The notes below the pieces were generated by a model. It worked only from the letters and a program-made list of their open reading frames with translations, was not told the origin of the DNA and did not search any database. Below, in pieces: positions 1 through 10,768 of a DNA stretch of 64,000 nt. This DNA comes from Gari tellinella (taxonomy: Eukaryota > Mollusca > Bivalvia > Cardiida > Psammobiidae), in the NCBI GenBank assembly GCA_922989275.2, contig OV277856.1, positions 53,019,358 to 53,083,357 of the forward strand, in the 5' to 3' direction. Made by a program: the position numbers and the translations under genes. The first letter of the stretch is position 1. The number at the start of each line of letters is the position of its first letter.

Positions 1-244
1 CTAGAAACAGGCTAAGGGGTAATGGAATAAAAGGGAAAGAATATTGTTTTTTCCACTGATTGAGGTACCCACCAGTATCTGTCTGCATCCGTTAGCAGAA
101 ACAGAATGCCCATCAGACCAAACAGGTAGCTGTGGTTGTTCCATGTGGTCTTGTCTAGCAGAAACAGGTACCAGTAACAGCATATATACAACAGGCAGCT
201 AAACTTGTAGCAGAAACCCAGGCAAATACCCAGCTCACCTATAA
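1..244. repeat. repeat-rich edge with minisatellite fragment
   Basis: No gene is visible. Around 60-235 there are several degenerate copies of the AGAAACAGGTACCAGTAACA unit that forms the longer minisatellite at 1443-2700. The minus-strand reading frame here is a by-product of that repeat. Confidence 0.5.
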
Positions 245-1442
245 TACAAGAGGGCCATGGCCTACAAGTCGCTCACCTGAGAACATTGTACCTTAGCTGA
301 CTGGGCAAGACAATATTGTGATATATATAGCTATAAAAAGATTTTTAAAGGTTTTCCTATATAAGTCTATATAAAACTGATAAGCCCCGGGGCGGGGCCA
401 AATTTGATCAAGGGGTCATAATTTGAACAATCTTGGTAGAGGACCATAAGGCAAAGCTACATGTCAAATATAAATGATCTGGGCCTTACAGTTTCAGAGA
501 AGAAGAATTTTAAAGATATTCCTATGAAAAACTAATAAGCCCGAGGGCGGGGCCATTTTTGGCTCGAGGGTCATAATTTGACCAATCTTGGTAGAGGACC
601 ATAAGCCAAAGCTATGTGTCAAATATTAAAGATCTGGGCCTTACAGTTTCAGAGAAGAATATTTTTAAAGGTTTTCCTATATAAGTCTATGTAAAACTGA
701 TAAGCCCCGGGGCAGGGCCAATTTTGACCCAGGGGTCATAATTAGAACAATCTTGGTAGAGGACTATAACGCAAAGCTATGTGTCAAATATTAAAGATCT
801 GGGCCTTACAGTTTCAGAGAAGAATATTTTTAAAGGTTTTCCTATATAAGTCTATGTAAAACTGATAAGCCCCGGGGCGGGGCCAAATTTGACCCAGGGG
901 TCATAATTTGAACACTTTTGGTAGAGGACCACAATGCAAAGCTTCATGTCAAATATAAATGATCTAGGCTAAACAGTTTCAGAGAAGAAGGTTTTCAAAG
1001 GTTTTCCTAAGAAAAACTGATAAGCCCCAGGGCGGGGCCATTTTTGGCCCAAGGGTCAAAATTTGAACAATCTTGATAGAAGATCATTAGGTTATGATAC
1101 ATACCAAATATCAAAGGTCTGGGCCGTTTGGTTCCTGAGAAGAAGGTTTTTAAAGATTTTCTTATGCATTAAAAGTTGTCTATACGCTCATGTTAGAAAA
1201 TCTAGTCCCACAGCAAGGGGAATAACTCTAGCCAATAACTTTGAACAAGATTTCGTTCCCCCTTGTCACTGAAGGTTTTGATAATTTTAGTTTGGTTGAA
1301 ATTGGGTCAGTGGTTTCAGAGGAGATGTTGTTTGAAAATTTGAATGGACGACGTACGACGTACTACGGACGACATACGACGTACGACGGACGGAATGGGA
1401 TCACAATAGCTCACCCTGAGCCTAAGGCTCAGGTGAGCTAAA
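245..1442 (+). mobile_element. family H dispersed element, copy 1 (hairpin-ended, non-autonomous)
   Basis: The copy begins with ACAAGAGGGCCATGGCC followed by CGCTCACCTGAG, and ends with a hairpin of GCTCACC and GGTGAGC arms followed by TAAAA. Inside are about five imperfect direct repeats of roughly 170 bp (motif GATAAGCCCCGGGGCGGGGCC). A short GACGGACG-like stretch precedes the 3' hairpin. The same layout occurs at 38232-40007, 40469-41575 and 51752-52964. There is no coding capacity. The hairpin at each end suggests a helentron-like non-autonomous element, which is an inference. Confidence 0.6.
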
Positions 1443-2700
1443 AACAGAAACAGGTACCAGTAACAGAACAGATACAGTACCTGTAACAACAGAAACAGGT
1501 ACCAGCAAATATTCAGCAACAGTTCAGGAACAGGTACCAGTAATAGAACAGATACAGTACCAGTAACAACAGAAACAGGTACCAGCAAATATACAGCAAC
1601 AGTTCAGGAATAGGTACAAGTAATAGAATAGAAACAATAACATGTGAATGTAACAGTAAGAGCATAATGTTATACAGGCTTCTATGGCATGAGCAGAAAC
1701 AAATGACAAGCTTACTTGTAACAACAGAAACAGGTACACTGAAGCTCACTTATAACGAAATTGGATATAACGAAATACTGGATATAACGAAACAAACTTT
1801 ATTCCCCATCTTTTATTGAAGAATAGTAAAAAGGACATAACATATGAAATTTGGATATAACGAAATAAATAAGATGGTCCCTGCGACTATAAGTGAGCTT
1901 CACTGTACCATTAACAGCACAGAATCAGGTACATGTACAAGTAACAGCTTAGGAACATGTATCAAAAACATCATAGAAACATGAACCAGTAACAGTTCAG
2001 GAACAGGTACTAGTAACTGCATAGAAACAGGTACCAGTAACAACACAGACATAGGTACAAGTAACAGCATAGAAACATGAACCAGTGACAGTTCAGGAAC
2101 AGGTACTAGTAACTGCATAGAAACAGGTACCAGTTACAACACAGACATAGGTACAAGTAACAGCATAGAAACAGGTAACAGGGAATAACATAGAAACAGG
2201 TACCAGTAACAACACAGACAAGTAACAGCATAGAAACAGGTACCAGTAACAGTTCAGGAGCAGGTATTAGAAACAGCATAGAAACAGGTACATGTACAAG
2301 TAACAGCTTAGGAACATGTATCAGTAACATCATAGAAACATGAACCAGTCACAGTTCAGGAACAGGTACTAGTAACAGCATAGAAACATGAACCAGTAAC
2401 AGTTCAGGAACAGGTACAAGTAACTGGATAGAAACAGGTACCAGTAACAACACAGACATAGGTACAAGAACAGCATAGAAACAGGTACCAGTAACAGTTC
2501 AGGGGCAGGTATTAGTAACAGCATAGAAACAGGTACCAGTAACAACACAGACATAGGTACAAGTAACAGCATAGAAACAGGTAACAGGGAATAACATAGA
2601 AACAGGTACCAGTAACAACACAAACAAAGGTACAAGTAACAGCATAGAAACAGGTACCAGTATCAGTTCAGGAGCAGTTGTACTAGTAACTGCATAGAAA
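1443..2700. repeat. 24-bp minisatellite
   Basis: This is a long array of imperfect 24-bp units built on AGAAACAGGTACCAGTAACA, with variants such as AGTTCAGGAACAGG and ACACAGACATAGG. It is interrupted by a less repetitive stretch near 1620-1720 and by a TA-flanked MITE at 1737-1905. Because 24 is a multiple of three, minus-strand frames stay open and read as hydrophobic octapeptide repeats (LLLVPVS-like). These frames do not look like genes. Confidence 0.8.
1737..1905. mobile_element. TA-flanked MITE (pogo/Tc1-like)
   Basis: This 169-bp insertion in the minisatellite has inverted ends of CAnTGAAGCTCACTTATA type and TA dinucleotides on both sides (1735-1736 and 1906-1907). Internally it repeats GGATATAACGAAAT. 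The TA duplication and CAGTG-type ends fit the Tc1/mariner/pogo superfamily. No transposase is encoded. Confidence 0.7.
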
Positions 2701-2753
2701 CTAACAGCAAATAATCAGGTATATGGTGATGTTAATATCTACTGATAACTTAC

Positions 2754-2909
2754 CTACAGCAAGAGCCAAGTAGACTATGAACATCCAGACTAGGGGCAGT
2801 GGTTCCAGGAAGTCAAACAAGGGAAACCTGCACTGACTCCTATCACCATAGTCCTCCAGTACATGACTCCAGCCCCTCTCCTGCCAGATATCAGCCAGCA
2901 TCAGAAACC
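2754..2909 (-). CDS. GGCX: gamma-glutamyl carboxylase, second coding exon (partial gene)
   Basis: This exon encodes about 51 residues of vitamin K-dependent gamma-glutamyl carboxylase. The enzyme is an ER membrane protein that carboxylates glutamate residues in target proteins. The translation contains GFLMLADIWQERGW, then CRFPLFDFLEPLPLVWMF, a well-conserved region of the family that enters a membrane segment. An acceptor (TATAG) precedes base 2909 and a GTAAGT donor follows base 2754. The exon begins in the phase that completes the split glycine codon of the 6094-6278 exon, giving a continuous LRFLFG-FLML reading. It ends one base into a codon. Downstream exons would lie to the left of this window. 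The match is from memory of the family, not from a search. Confidence 0.85.
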
Positions 2910-2962
2910 CTATAATATAGAATGGCATCACAAACCTCGAAACAAAGACAAACTCATACAGT

Positions 2963-3372
2963 TAATCCATTACTCCACAAGAACATCTTTTAACTCCTGT
3001 AAATTATTCATTCATTGAAGAAAATTGTTCCAATTTATACAATCATGAATCTTTACGAAAGAAAGATTTTCTGTATTCAAGTAGATAGTAGCTTAAAGCT
3101 GAATGAAAATAAAGCAGACTCTAACGCTTTACTCCATAGACTAATTCTTGTTTTGAAGACAGGTGAATATTTAAAGCTGGTTGAACATAAAGCAGAATGC
3201 GCCTTAAGTCGCATTCTGCTTTACGTTCAGCCTGCTTTAAGCTTACATCTGTTTGGATAAAGAAAATACTTCATATGATAAATATTCATGGCTGTATAAA
3301 TTGGAACTATTTTCTCCAGTGGTTGAATAAATTAAAGGTGTTAAAATGAGTATCTATGGAGTAATGGGTTAA
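2963..3372. mobile_element. family A fold-back MITEs, one partial and one full copy
   Basis: The outer boundaries resemble TTAATCCATTACTCC and GGAGTAATGGGTTAA. A left half-copy (to about 3125) is followed by a complete copy. Its central palindrome runs from TTAAAGCTGGTTGAACATAA to the matching arm ending in CTGCTTTAAG at 3195-3242. TTAA at the ends suggests a piggyBac-type or other TTAA-targeting transposase in trans. Confidence 0.7.
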
Positions 3373-3570
3373 GGCACATTCTGCATAACGTTCAACTTCC
3401 TTTAAGAGGTCACCTGATTTCAAAACTTGAAACAGACTATGTAGTAACCTGGGTAAATCAATTCAATGAATTTCAGATGACCAGTTTTACATTGACTCCC
3501 AATGCTTTTATCACAAGAATATGTCAATGTATATTGCCAACAGTAATTATCCTGATTGTAAGAGGGCTCT

Positions 3571-3981
3571 TTAACCAATTACCCCATATGCTGTATCTAG
3601 TTTTGGAGACTGGCGACCACTTAAAGCAGGTTGAAAGTAAAGCAGAATGCGCCTAAAGGCGCATTCTGCTTTACTTTCAGCCTGCTTTAAGCTACTAGCT
3701 GCTAGAATATAGACAATATTTCTTATGATACATATACATGACTGGATACAGTGGAACTATTTCCTTAACTCATTACCCCATAAGTACACCTGTTTACTCC
3801 TCTAATTTATTTATCATAAGAAATATTTTTCTATTTTCTAGTAGATGGTAGCTTAAAGCAGGCTGAAAGTAAAGCAGAATGTGCCTTAAGGTGCATTCTG
3901 CTTTACTTTCAACCTGCTTTAAGTGGTCTACTATCTTCAATATTAGAAATAGGCTATGGGGTAATGGGTATAATGGGTAAT
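3571..3981. mobile_element. two adjacent family A fold-back MITEs
   Basis: The first copy begins TTAACCAATTACCCCATA at 3571. A second begins TTAACTCATTACCCCATA at 3765 and ends at TATGGGGTAATGGGT. Each has a palindrome of about 74 nt: CTTAAAGCAGG, GAAAGTAAAGCAGAATG, then the reverse arms. The first copy lacks its right end. Confidence 0.75.
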
Positions 3982-4372
3982 AACTCAATTACCCCTGAAA
4001 ATTTAAATGGATAATTCCAGTTTCCAATAACGATTAGTCCATTTATGACTCTTAGGGTAGTTTTCTTCAGTTTATTTCAAAATGGCATACGGTGCATTTT
4101 TTACATTAAATACTTTGTTTAAACAGGAAAGATAACATCTTCTCAACCATATCAATAACAAAGTCTGAGCATCTAACATCCTTTTCTGTTAAGGCAAATA
4201 TGGCCTTTCTGGTAATCGGCCTTTCTATCCTGCCATAATGTCATTTGCTTTGAAATTGTTACATGCAAAAAATTCCAAATTAAATTAAATGTACATGTAT
4301 TTTCTGTCTAAAGAATCTTCAATACCAGGACGGCCATTTTTCCAGCTTTTTCCAAAATCCTCTGATTTTTAT

Positions 4373-4513
4373 TCGGCTGCAGATGGTAGCTTAAAGCAGG
4401 CTGAAAGTAAAGCAGAATGTGCCTCAATGCACATTCAGCATTACTTTCAACCTGCTTTAAGTGGCCATGTCTTGTCTTCAAAACTAGAAACAGACTATGG
4501 GGTAAAGGGTTAA
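4373..4513. mobile_element. family A fold-back MITE, truncated, inside a larger hairpin element
   Basis: The palindrome and right end (TATGGGGTAAAGGGTTAA) are present and the left third is missing. The flanks (CAGCTTTTTCCAAAATCC to the left, GGTACGATTCATAAAATTGC to the right) resemble those around 11298-11553. An outer element probably carried the A palindrome. Confidence 0.6.
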
Positions 4514-5415
4514 AGGTACGATTCATAAAATTGCGCATGAAAAATAGAAAATTTGGAAATCTTAGAATTTTTCATGATCAACATATGGCAGCCCTGCAAT
4601 ACAAGTGTCAAAGTCTGTTAAGATGCCCAGTAATTCGACATCTGATGTGGATCCAAACTGACAGCAAATACCTACCAGGATGCCCCCTTAGTACATTAAG
4701 GGTTAACCATTGCAACACTGTACCTGTTATGAAGATCTCTGCAAATAGTTTGGATCCAAATCACGCCCTAATAAATGTGCAGCCTGATCAGTATCCAAAC
4801 AGTTTATAATTTGGATCCTGTTTCAGTAAATATAAATTAGACAACTCCCAATTCGATAAGTTGAGCAGATGACATTTTCAGCAGACCATAGTTACACAGT
4901 GTAGCAGGACTTAAGATAATGTTGTCTTAACTTGATTGTAACATAACAATCACCGGGTCGGAGGGTATAATTACGTTATCTTTTCAGGAAGCTACAACCT
5001 TTCCTGGTTTTTAATTTACATAATTATTTTGACCATAAATATGCCTTTTGAAGCCCCTACTTATTCCTACACAAACAAGAAGTCCTTTTAGCTAGTGAGA
5101 TCTGGAAATGAATCATGGTGGTATTTCAAGTATTTTGCCAGATAGAAACTTATCGAAGGCTGAAAGTACAGTTAAAATGCTACTTCAGAAGTATTCTGCT
5201 TTACTTTCAACCTTATATAGTGGTGTCTGCAAAACTAGAAACAGGCTATGGGGTAACCAATCACCCCATGGCTAATGATTTCAATTTTAAAGGTAGGTGG
5301 TTGTTTAAAGAAGACTGAAAGTAAAGTAGAAAGCTCCTTACTCTCAGCCTGCTGTAAGCTACCCCTTGAAATGATGCCTGTGTCTTATGGTCTGGTCAGG
5401 ATGTACTAGGTGCCT

Positions 5416-5653
5416 GGGGGCCTGTTTTACTAAACTACTTACGCAGAAATTTTGCGTAAGTCAAAATTTTAAATTTTAATTTATATTTTTTATTATCACT
5501 TGCTACAAACAGCAAATAGCCAGATCAGAGGACGCGCTTTTAGCGCATCCTCTGATCTGGCTGTTTGCAAACATTTATGATCGAAAAATAAGAGTTAAAC
5601 AATTTTGACTTACGCAAAAATTTTGCGTAAGTTGTTTAGTAAAACGGGCCCCT
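5416..5653. mobile_element. fold-back MITE with GGGCC ends
   Basis: The inverted ends are GGGGCCTGTTTTACTAAACT and the reverse (AGTAAAACGGGCCCC), followed by inner arms ACTTACGCA...AAATTTTGCGTAAGT. The centre is a perfect hairpin, AAACAGCAAATAGCCAGATC with GATCTGGCTGTTTGC, around GCGCTTTTAGCGC. The same outer-end style recurs at 49962-50189. Confidence 0.7.
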
Positions 5654-5819
5654 GGACTTTCTTTGGTATAAAAATAATAGGAAAAGTAAAAGGTGTATTT
5701 AAGGAGTAATAGATTAAACACTGGAAACAAACTTCTGTTCCTGACTGCTCCTAAATATGGAAATTGATAGTACCAAATTTCATTCTAATGTTGGTTTATT
5801 TGTTGTGAGTGAAAATGTT

Positions 5820-6080
5820 TTAATCCATTTACCCATAAATATGCCTTTTTACGCCTCTAATTTATTCCTCTGCTGTAGAAAATAGTTCCAATTTATATAC
5901 AGTCATACATCATACACCATCAGAAATATTTGATATCCCCGCAGATGGTAGCTTAATATAAGCAGGCTGAAAGTAAAGCAAAATGCTCCTTAAGGAGCAT
6001 TCTGCTTTACTTTCAGCCTGCTTTAAGCAACCATCTGCCTTCAAAACTGAATACAGGCCGTAGGAAAATTAAAGGGTTAA
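5820..6080. mobile_element. family A fold-back MITE next to the GGCX splice donor
   Basis: A near-complete copy runs from TTAATCCATTTACCCATA to AAAGGGTTAA. It ends only about 10 bp from the 5' splice site of the first GGCX coding exon. Its palindrome is centred on GCTCCTTAAGGAGC. Confidence 0.7.
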
Positions 6081-6093
6081 AGAAATGCCTTAC

Positions 6094-6278
6094 CAAACAG
6101 GAACCTTAGTACTCCAAGTCCTGCCGGATCTGTAGGCCTACACAGTAATCTCTGGAGAGAATCCCAACTGCACAACTCCACTACTCGGAAACCAACCAAG
6201 GTCTCAAACTTGGAAACTTCTCTGCTCTTCTCTGATTTGGCTGTAATAGGCTCAACATCTTGGGGTTCAGACGCCATT
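6094..6278 (-). CDS. GGCX: gamma-glutamyl carboxylase, first coding exon (partial gene)
   Basis: The exon encodes the N-terminal 61 residues, starting at ATG 6277 (MASEPQDVEP). The start is one base after a good acceptor (TTTATTTCTCAG), so an upstream untranslated exon must exist. The cytosolic N-terminus leads to CRPTDPAGLGVLRFLFG, the signature just before the first membrane segment of GGCX. The frame ends one base into the glycine codon at a GTAAGG donor and continues in phase at 2909. This in-phase split and the family motif make the assignment strong. The open frame beyond 6278 to 6466 is intron read-through and includes a family A fragment. Confidence 0.87.
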
Positions 6279-6540
6279 CTGAGAAATAAACAACAAAACC
6301 ATGGAGAAGTTGAAGTAGTATGTGTCTGAAACCTTGAATATAATATACATCTCTTTAACCCATTACCCCATACCCTATTTCTAGCTTTGAAAACAGGTGA
6401 CCACTTAAGGCCTTTGGCTACCCGAAGTCGGTCTTGCGGGCGAGCGGATATGCGTCTTGACGACACAGACTGTTTTCGTACGTGTTTATACTAGAAAATT
6501 TATATAAAGGAAATGTTGATACGAATTAGTATAATCCTTC

Positions 6541-6610
6541 ATACCGCAGTTAGTATAGTGGTTGACTAGCAATCAAAAGGTCATAGGTTCGAGACCCATC
6601 CGATCCAAAT
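6541..6610 (+). repeat. tRNA-like sequence, probable SINE head or tRNA pseudogene
   Basis: An A-box-like TAGTATAGTGGTTGA and a B-box GGTTCGAGACC are spaced as in a tRNA, followed by a T-run. I could not pair a full cloverleaf with a clean acceptor stem. A functional tRNA gene is therefore not claimed. Confidence 0.4.
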
Positions 6611-7440
6611 ATTTTTTTTAGTGTCCGATTTATTGACTTGTCAATCCATAACGCAATAATCAAGAGACATGTTATGTTTAGTCTTCGTTGATTAGAACTA
6701 GTGATGTTTACGGTCCAAGTATATGTCCACTTACCTGTACGTTTTAGTTTAATGACTTACAAGTCAATTAAATCGGTATACATGTAAACGATTTGATCGA
6801 ACTATAAAGCCACACATTGAAGCTTATCAATACGCTAACCTTTTCAAGATCGATATTGCCCATTATAATTATGTTAAAACAAAATAATAAACCTTGTATG
6901 CAGGTCCATGAATAAATAATAATGCATTTTAATGACAAAGTTTTAATTCTAAGGTAGGTAACTGTATCTAAACAACAAATATCCCACATTTTAATAAGAA
7001 AATATGTTATTACAACAAATCCTGACTGTAATATTTTCTAATTTTTTCAGACTGAGTAGTTCATCAACCATATATTTGAATAAAATGAAAACAAATATAC
7101 ATTGAATGAGTCAGTTTTTTGTAATTCAATTTTTTAGCATTTTGCAAAATTTAAATAGCTGATAACATCTTTCTGAACACATTTATTCAAAATGTTTTTA
7201 GCTTTTCTTGTAATGAATGTTGTGGACTACTTATTGGGTGAGAATTATAGTCATTAGCTTTATTCATTTTTAGGAAAAATAACATCATCAAAATTCTAGG
7301 TTTTTGTCAAAAAAAAGACCTTAAAGACAAACCACACGATAAAGTTTGCCTATATTTACACACATTGTTTCTTAGGCTATTATCATTCTTCATGAAAAGT
7401 TTCATAACAATCGTATGGAAACTACGCGCATATGCGAAGT
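6611..7440. other. no gene seen
   Basis: This is AT-rich DNA without a convincing coding frame or repeat structure. It is presumed intron or intergenic. Confidence 0.5.
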
Positions 7441-7644
7441 ACCTTAAAGCAGGCTGAAAGTAAAGCAGAATGTGCCTTAAGGCACATTCTGCTTTACTTT
7501 CAGCCTGCTTTAAGCTACCATCTGCTAGGATATAGAAAATATTTATTCTGGTTCATATTCTTGGCTGTATAAATTGGAACTATTTTCTTCAGTGGAGGAA
7601 TAAATAGAGGCGTAAAAAGGCGTTTATAAGGGGTAATGGGTTAA
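7441..7644. mobile_element. family A fold-back MITE, left end missing
   Basis: The palindrome (CTTAAAGCAGGCTGAAAG, inner ATGTGCCTTAAGGCACAT) and the right end GGGGTAATGGGTTAA are present. Confidence 0.75.
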
Positions 7645-8296
7645 TTATATTGTCTATGTATATATGCAGGAAATTGTAAATACATGTGAAAAACTTCCCT
7701 ATTATTTTCGGTGGTGACTGGCACATATTTGTTCTACGTTGAACTGTATTTTCATGTAAATTCAAACAGCAACCGAGTATTAAAGAAAACAACAAACAAA
7801 ACTTATGTTGACTCCGGGGTATTATTTGTCAGAAGATGTGCAACCATTTTAGTAGATGCCAATGCAGAAAGTAGCCTGTTGAACGCAAGTATTTGATAAA
7901 TAATAATAATCAAAATAATATTAATAATAATAAAATAATAATAATCATAAAATAAATTTCACTTTAACTCATATCTTGAAGTAGTCTAATGTGCAACCAC
8001 TGCTCCAATATGATTATTATGTAAACACTTTCCTCCCTTTAAATAAGTTATCTTAGTAACTACTAATTTATCCCTAATTTCATTTCATTACCAAATTTTG
8101 CATTTACCTTTTACTATATAGTGATACGTTTGCTGTTTGAAAACAATAAAAATACGGAGCTCTTTTGACCCATCCAGTTCAGAATCGAGTAAGCAATATT
8201 AAATAACAAAGCCCTTTCTGAGACCTTATTCAATATCCGACCTCGGAAAAAGATTTTGTTCACATTCATATTGTCACAGATTTCCCTTTCTCATAT
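7645..8296. other. no gene seen; AAT microsatellite
   Basis: There is no supported gene. An AAT/ATA-rich simple repeat lies at about 7900-7960. Confidence 0.5.
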
Positions 8297-8298
8297 GT

Positions 8299-8400
8299 AT
8301 AGGTTATACCATAGTTGCGCGCGAATAAACAATATAGTTCGAGGGGGCGTAGCCCCCCGAGAGCTATGTCGTTTATTCGCGCGCAACCATGGTCTAACCT
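8299..8400. repeat. 100-bp near-perfect palindrome
   Basis: The arms begin AGGTTATACCATAGTTGCGC and end GCGCAACCATGGTCTAACCT. The inner arms are CGAATAAAC/GTTTATTCG and the centre is GGGGGCGTAGCCCCCC. The whole stretch can fold as one hairpin. It is probably a fold-back element. Confidence 0.7.
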
Positions 8401-8892
8401 ATTTAGCATTGGCTTGGGCTCGAGGAAAACAAGAAAACCCTTCGTTTCTGCTTTTTGTTTTAGACGAAAAAGTCATTTTATTTGTAATATTTTACTTAAA
8501 TTGAAAGGTTATTTCAATGTGTAGTTTGAGACATTAAGCATGCTTTAAACACCAACAGAAATAACGCTTATTGAAGCTCTATTATGTAAGCACAATTCAC
8601 TATTAATTGCCTTTAAAGTTTAGGTCTCACTGTACATAATATGACGTCATCAAGCGTGTGCAGTTCCTCTCTGATCTCAGCTGTTTAGTAAAGACATAAA
8701 AATAAAGATAATACTTTTCAAAGGATTGCCCCTGATCTCTGTATGTAACAGGTTGGCTGGGGTCTGTGGTATAACTCTTGGACACCTTATTAATCACATA
8801 ACTAGTAACTCATCCCGAATCCCCTATTACTTTAACAATTAATAAGAAAACACAAGCAGTAAAACAAATCAGGCCTCTCGCTACCACCGACA

Positions 8893-9114
8893 TTAGCCCT
8901 TAGCCTGCCACTCACGACTATAGCTCCATATGCAAACAGCTTGGATCCGGATGAGACGCCAAGTAACTCGGCGTCTCATCCGGATCCAAGCTGTTTGACA
9001 CTCGGACAACATTTTCAGCAATTTTGAGCAACTTTGAAGCACTTTGAAACTTGAAGCAGACGAGAAATATAGCAGACGACAATTTATTTGGTGGGCTAAG
9101 GGTTATTTTTAATC
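8893..9114 (+). mobile_element. family B fold-back MITE, copy 1
   Basis: The left end is TTAGCCCTTAGCCTGCCA and the right end is TTGGTGGGCTAAGGGTTA. The central hairpin has arms AAACAGCTTGGATCCGGATG and the exact reverse complement, around GCCAAGTAACTCGGC. Confidence 0.8.
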
Positions 9115-9157
9115 AGATAACTAGTAACTCATCCCGAATCCCCTATTACTTTAACAA

Positions 9158-9370
9158 TTAACCCTTAGCCTGCCACTCAAGACTATAGCTCCATATGCAA
9201 ACAGCTTGGATCCGGATGAGACGCCGAGTAACTCGGCGTCTCATCCGGATCCAAGCTGTTTGACACTCGGACAACATTTTCAGCAATTTTGAGCAACTTT
9301 GAAGCACTTTGAAACTTGAAGCAGACGAGAAATATAGCAGACGACAATTTATTTGGTGGGCTTAGGGTTC
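9158..9370 (+). mobile_element. family B fold-back MITE, copy 2
   Basis: Same structure as the copy at 8893, with TTAACCCTTAGCCTGCCA at the left. The inner palindrome is perfect (GCCGAGTAACTCGGC). Confidence 0.8.
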
Positions 9371-9744
9371 ATCAGATAACTAGTAACTCATCCTGAATCC
9401 CCTATTACTTTAACAATTAATAAGAAAACCCAAGCAGTAAAACAAATAAGGCCTCTCGTTACTACCGACATTAATAACGCCATGTGCAAGCATCGACATG
9501 GCTCAGTATTCCAGATGTCCGAGAAAGTAGGGTGTAGGTGTTTGTAACAACAATGACTTTTAAATGCTGTTTTTAATAATGCCATTAATCTTTTAAATAT
9601 TTGACTTATTTTGAAATTGATTTAATAAAATAATATTAACAAATCATATCAATTATATTGAAAGAATCACAAGTAGGATGTCTTTACTTTATTGTAAATG
9701 TAGTTATTTGTCTTTTCTCACTTTGTAAGTATATTTATATGATT

Positions 9745-9825
9745 TCATGTGAAGCGCTTTTCAACGCACAACTGCTGTGTGAAAAGAGCGCTATATAAAT
9801 CTGGTATAATAATAATAATAATATA
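9745..9825 (+). repeat. SINE-type 3' tail
   Basis: The motif GAAGCGCTTTTCAACGC, then AGAGCGCTATATAAAT, ends in a (TAA)n tail. This is the usual shape of a SINE or LINE 3' end in molluscs and fish. Confidence 0.45.
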
Positions 9826-10044
9826 TAAGGAGGTAAATTTGTATATTTTCAGATGCTTAGATGTTCTCTAAGACAAGTTGGCTGCTCAAAGACCAGTACA
9901 AGCTGAAGTATTTGGTGGACTTTTCTAGGTTTTCCGTTTCATTTTTTTCTGACAAAAATAACCACTTAAAAGTAAAAGTAAAGTACCAGTTAAAGTCTAC
10001 TTTCAGTCCGAATGACCGCTCAGCCGACTGTACATTTACCCCCT

Positions 10045-10325
10045 GATCATTGAGCCATCTTGCCTACAATTATATTGAGCACTGCTAACATATGGCGCTA
10101 AAGCAGCCGCAGTACCGGCTCAGACCCTCACAGGTACCCATTTTAACCCCTGGGTGGAGAGGAGCAATTCGCGGTACATGTCTTGCTCAAGGACATTCCT
10201 GTACATCATAAGGGATTCGGAAAAAATCCCCTAGCCAGACCGCTCAGGTCTGGCGGGGGATCGAACTCACGACCCCTGGTACCGTAGTCCAAGGTGTTAA
10301 CCATTGGGCCACTACCACTTCACAA
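10045..10325 (-). mobile_element. tRNA-derived SINE
   Basis: On the minus strand an A-box (TGGCCCAATGGTTAACACC) at about 10293-10311 and a B-box (GAGTTCGATCCCC) at about 10256-10268 lie at tRNA spacing. They are followed by a body containing TCCTTGAGCAAGACATGTAC and CACCCAGGGGTTAAAATGGG, which resembles the conserved central domain of animal SINEs. The exact 3' limit is uncertain. Confidence 0.65.
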
Positions 10326-10765
10326 TGACACTGATCTGGGTCTACACTGTTTTTCAAAGGATATATATACTTGTTGTCACACTGTAGAGGTTAACACATT
10401 AAACCATAGCAATGAGTATACTCATTCTTTATAAAACAAAAGTTTAATACTATACTTGTAAAGAGTACTCTTATCCTATGAAAACAGTGTAGACCAAAAT
10501 AAAGGATTAATATTCCTCTGATCAAGAGCTGCACGGTTTGTCTTTTTACAATATATGGCAGAAAACAACCTTAAAATTTCATAAATGGACACTGGAAACT
10601 TGCTATTGTCCAATTTTTCTGACCTGTCGGAGTTATTTTAAGAACAGAATAGTTTATAATGGTAATTATGTAAGCAAGGTAACATCGAGTATGTAATCGT
10701 ACACTATCCTACTTGAGATAAGTATGAGCATCGTGCAGCACGAGACCGCTGCGCTAACTTTTTAC
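10326..10765. other. no gene seen
   Basis: No open frame, repeat unit or RNA gene is recognisable. Confidence 0.45.
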
Positions 10766-10768
10766 TGA

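Larger units (their letters stand above)
2910..6093 (-). other. GGCX intron between the first two coding exons
   Basis: This is a 3.2-kb intron bounded by a GTAAGG donor (next to 6094) and a TATAG acceptor (next to 2909). It is largely filled by family A fold-back elements, plus one GGGCC-ended fold-back at 5416-5653. The stretches at 4000-4370, 4515-5130 and 5655-5820 show nothing recognisable. Confidence 0.75.
8808..9480. repeat. tandem duplication carrying two family B elements
   Basis: The segment ACTAGTAACTCATCCCGAAT occurs near 8809, 9120 and 9380. Each of the first two occurrences precedes a family B copy (8893-9114 and 9158-9370). The duplication is therefore of element plus flank, not two independent insertions. 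Confidence 0.7.

Noticed and set aside
1316..2635. Several overlapping minus-strand frames with leucine/valine-rich repeats
   Set aside because: They come from the 24-bp minisatellite, whose length is a multiple of three. There are no splice sites, domains or normal codon patterns.
4417..4809. 130-codon plus-strand gene
   Set aside because: It starts inside a family A palindrome and reads through repeat sequence. The remainder has no family resemblance.
6541..6610. Functional tRNA gene
   Set aside because: A- and B-boxes are present, but I could not form a complete cloverleaf with a paired acceptor stem. A SINE head or pseudogene is more likely.
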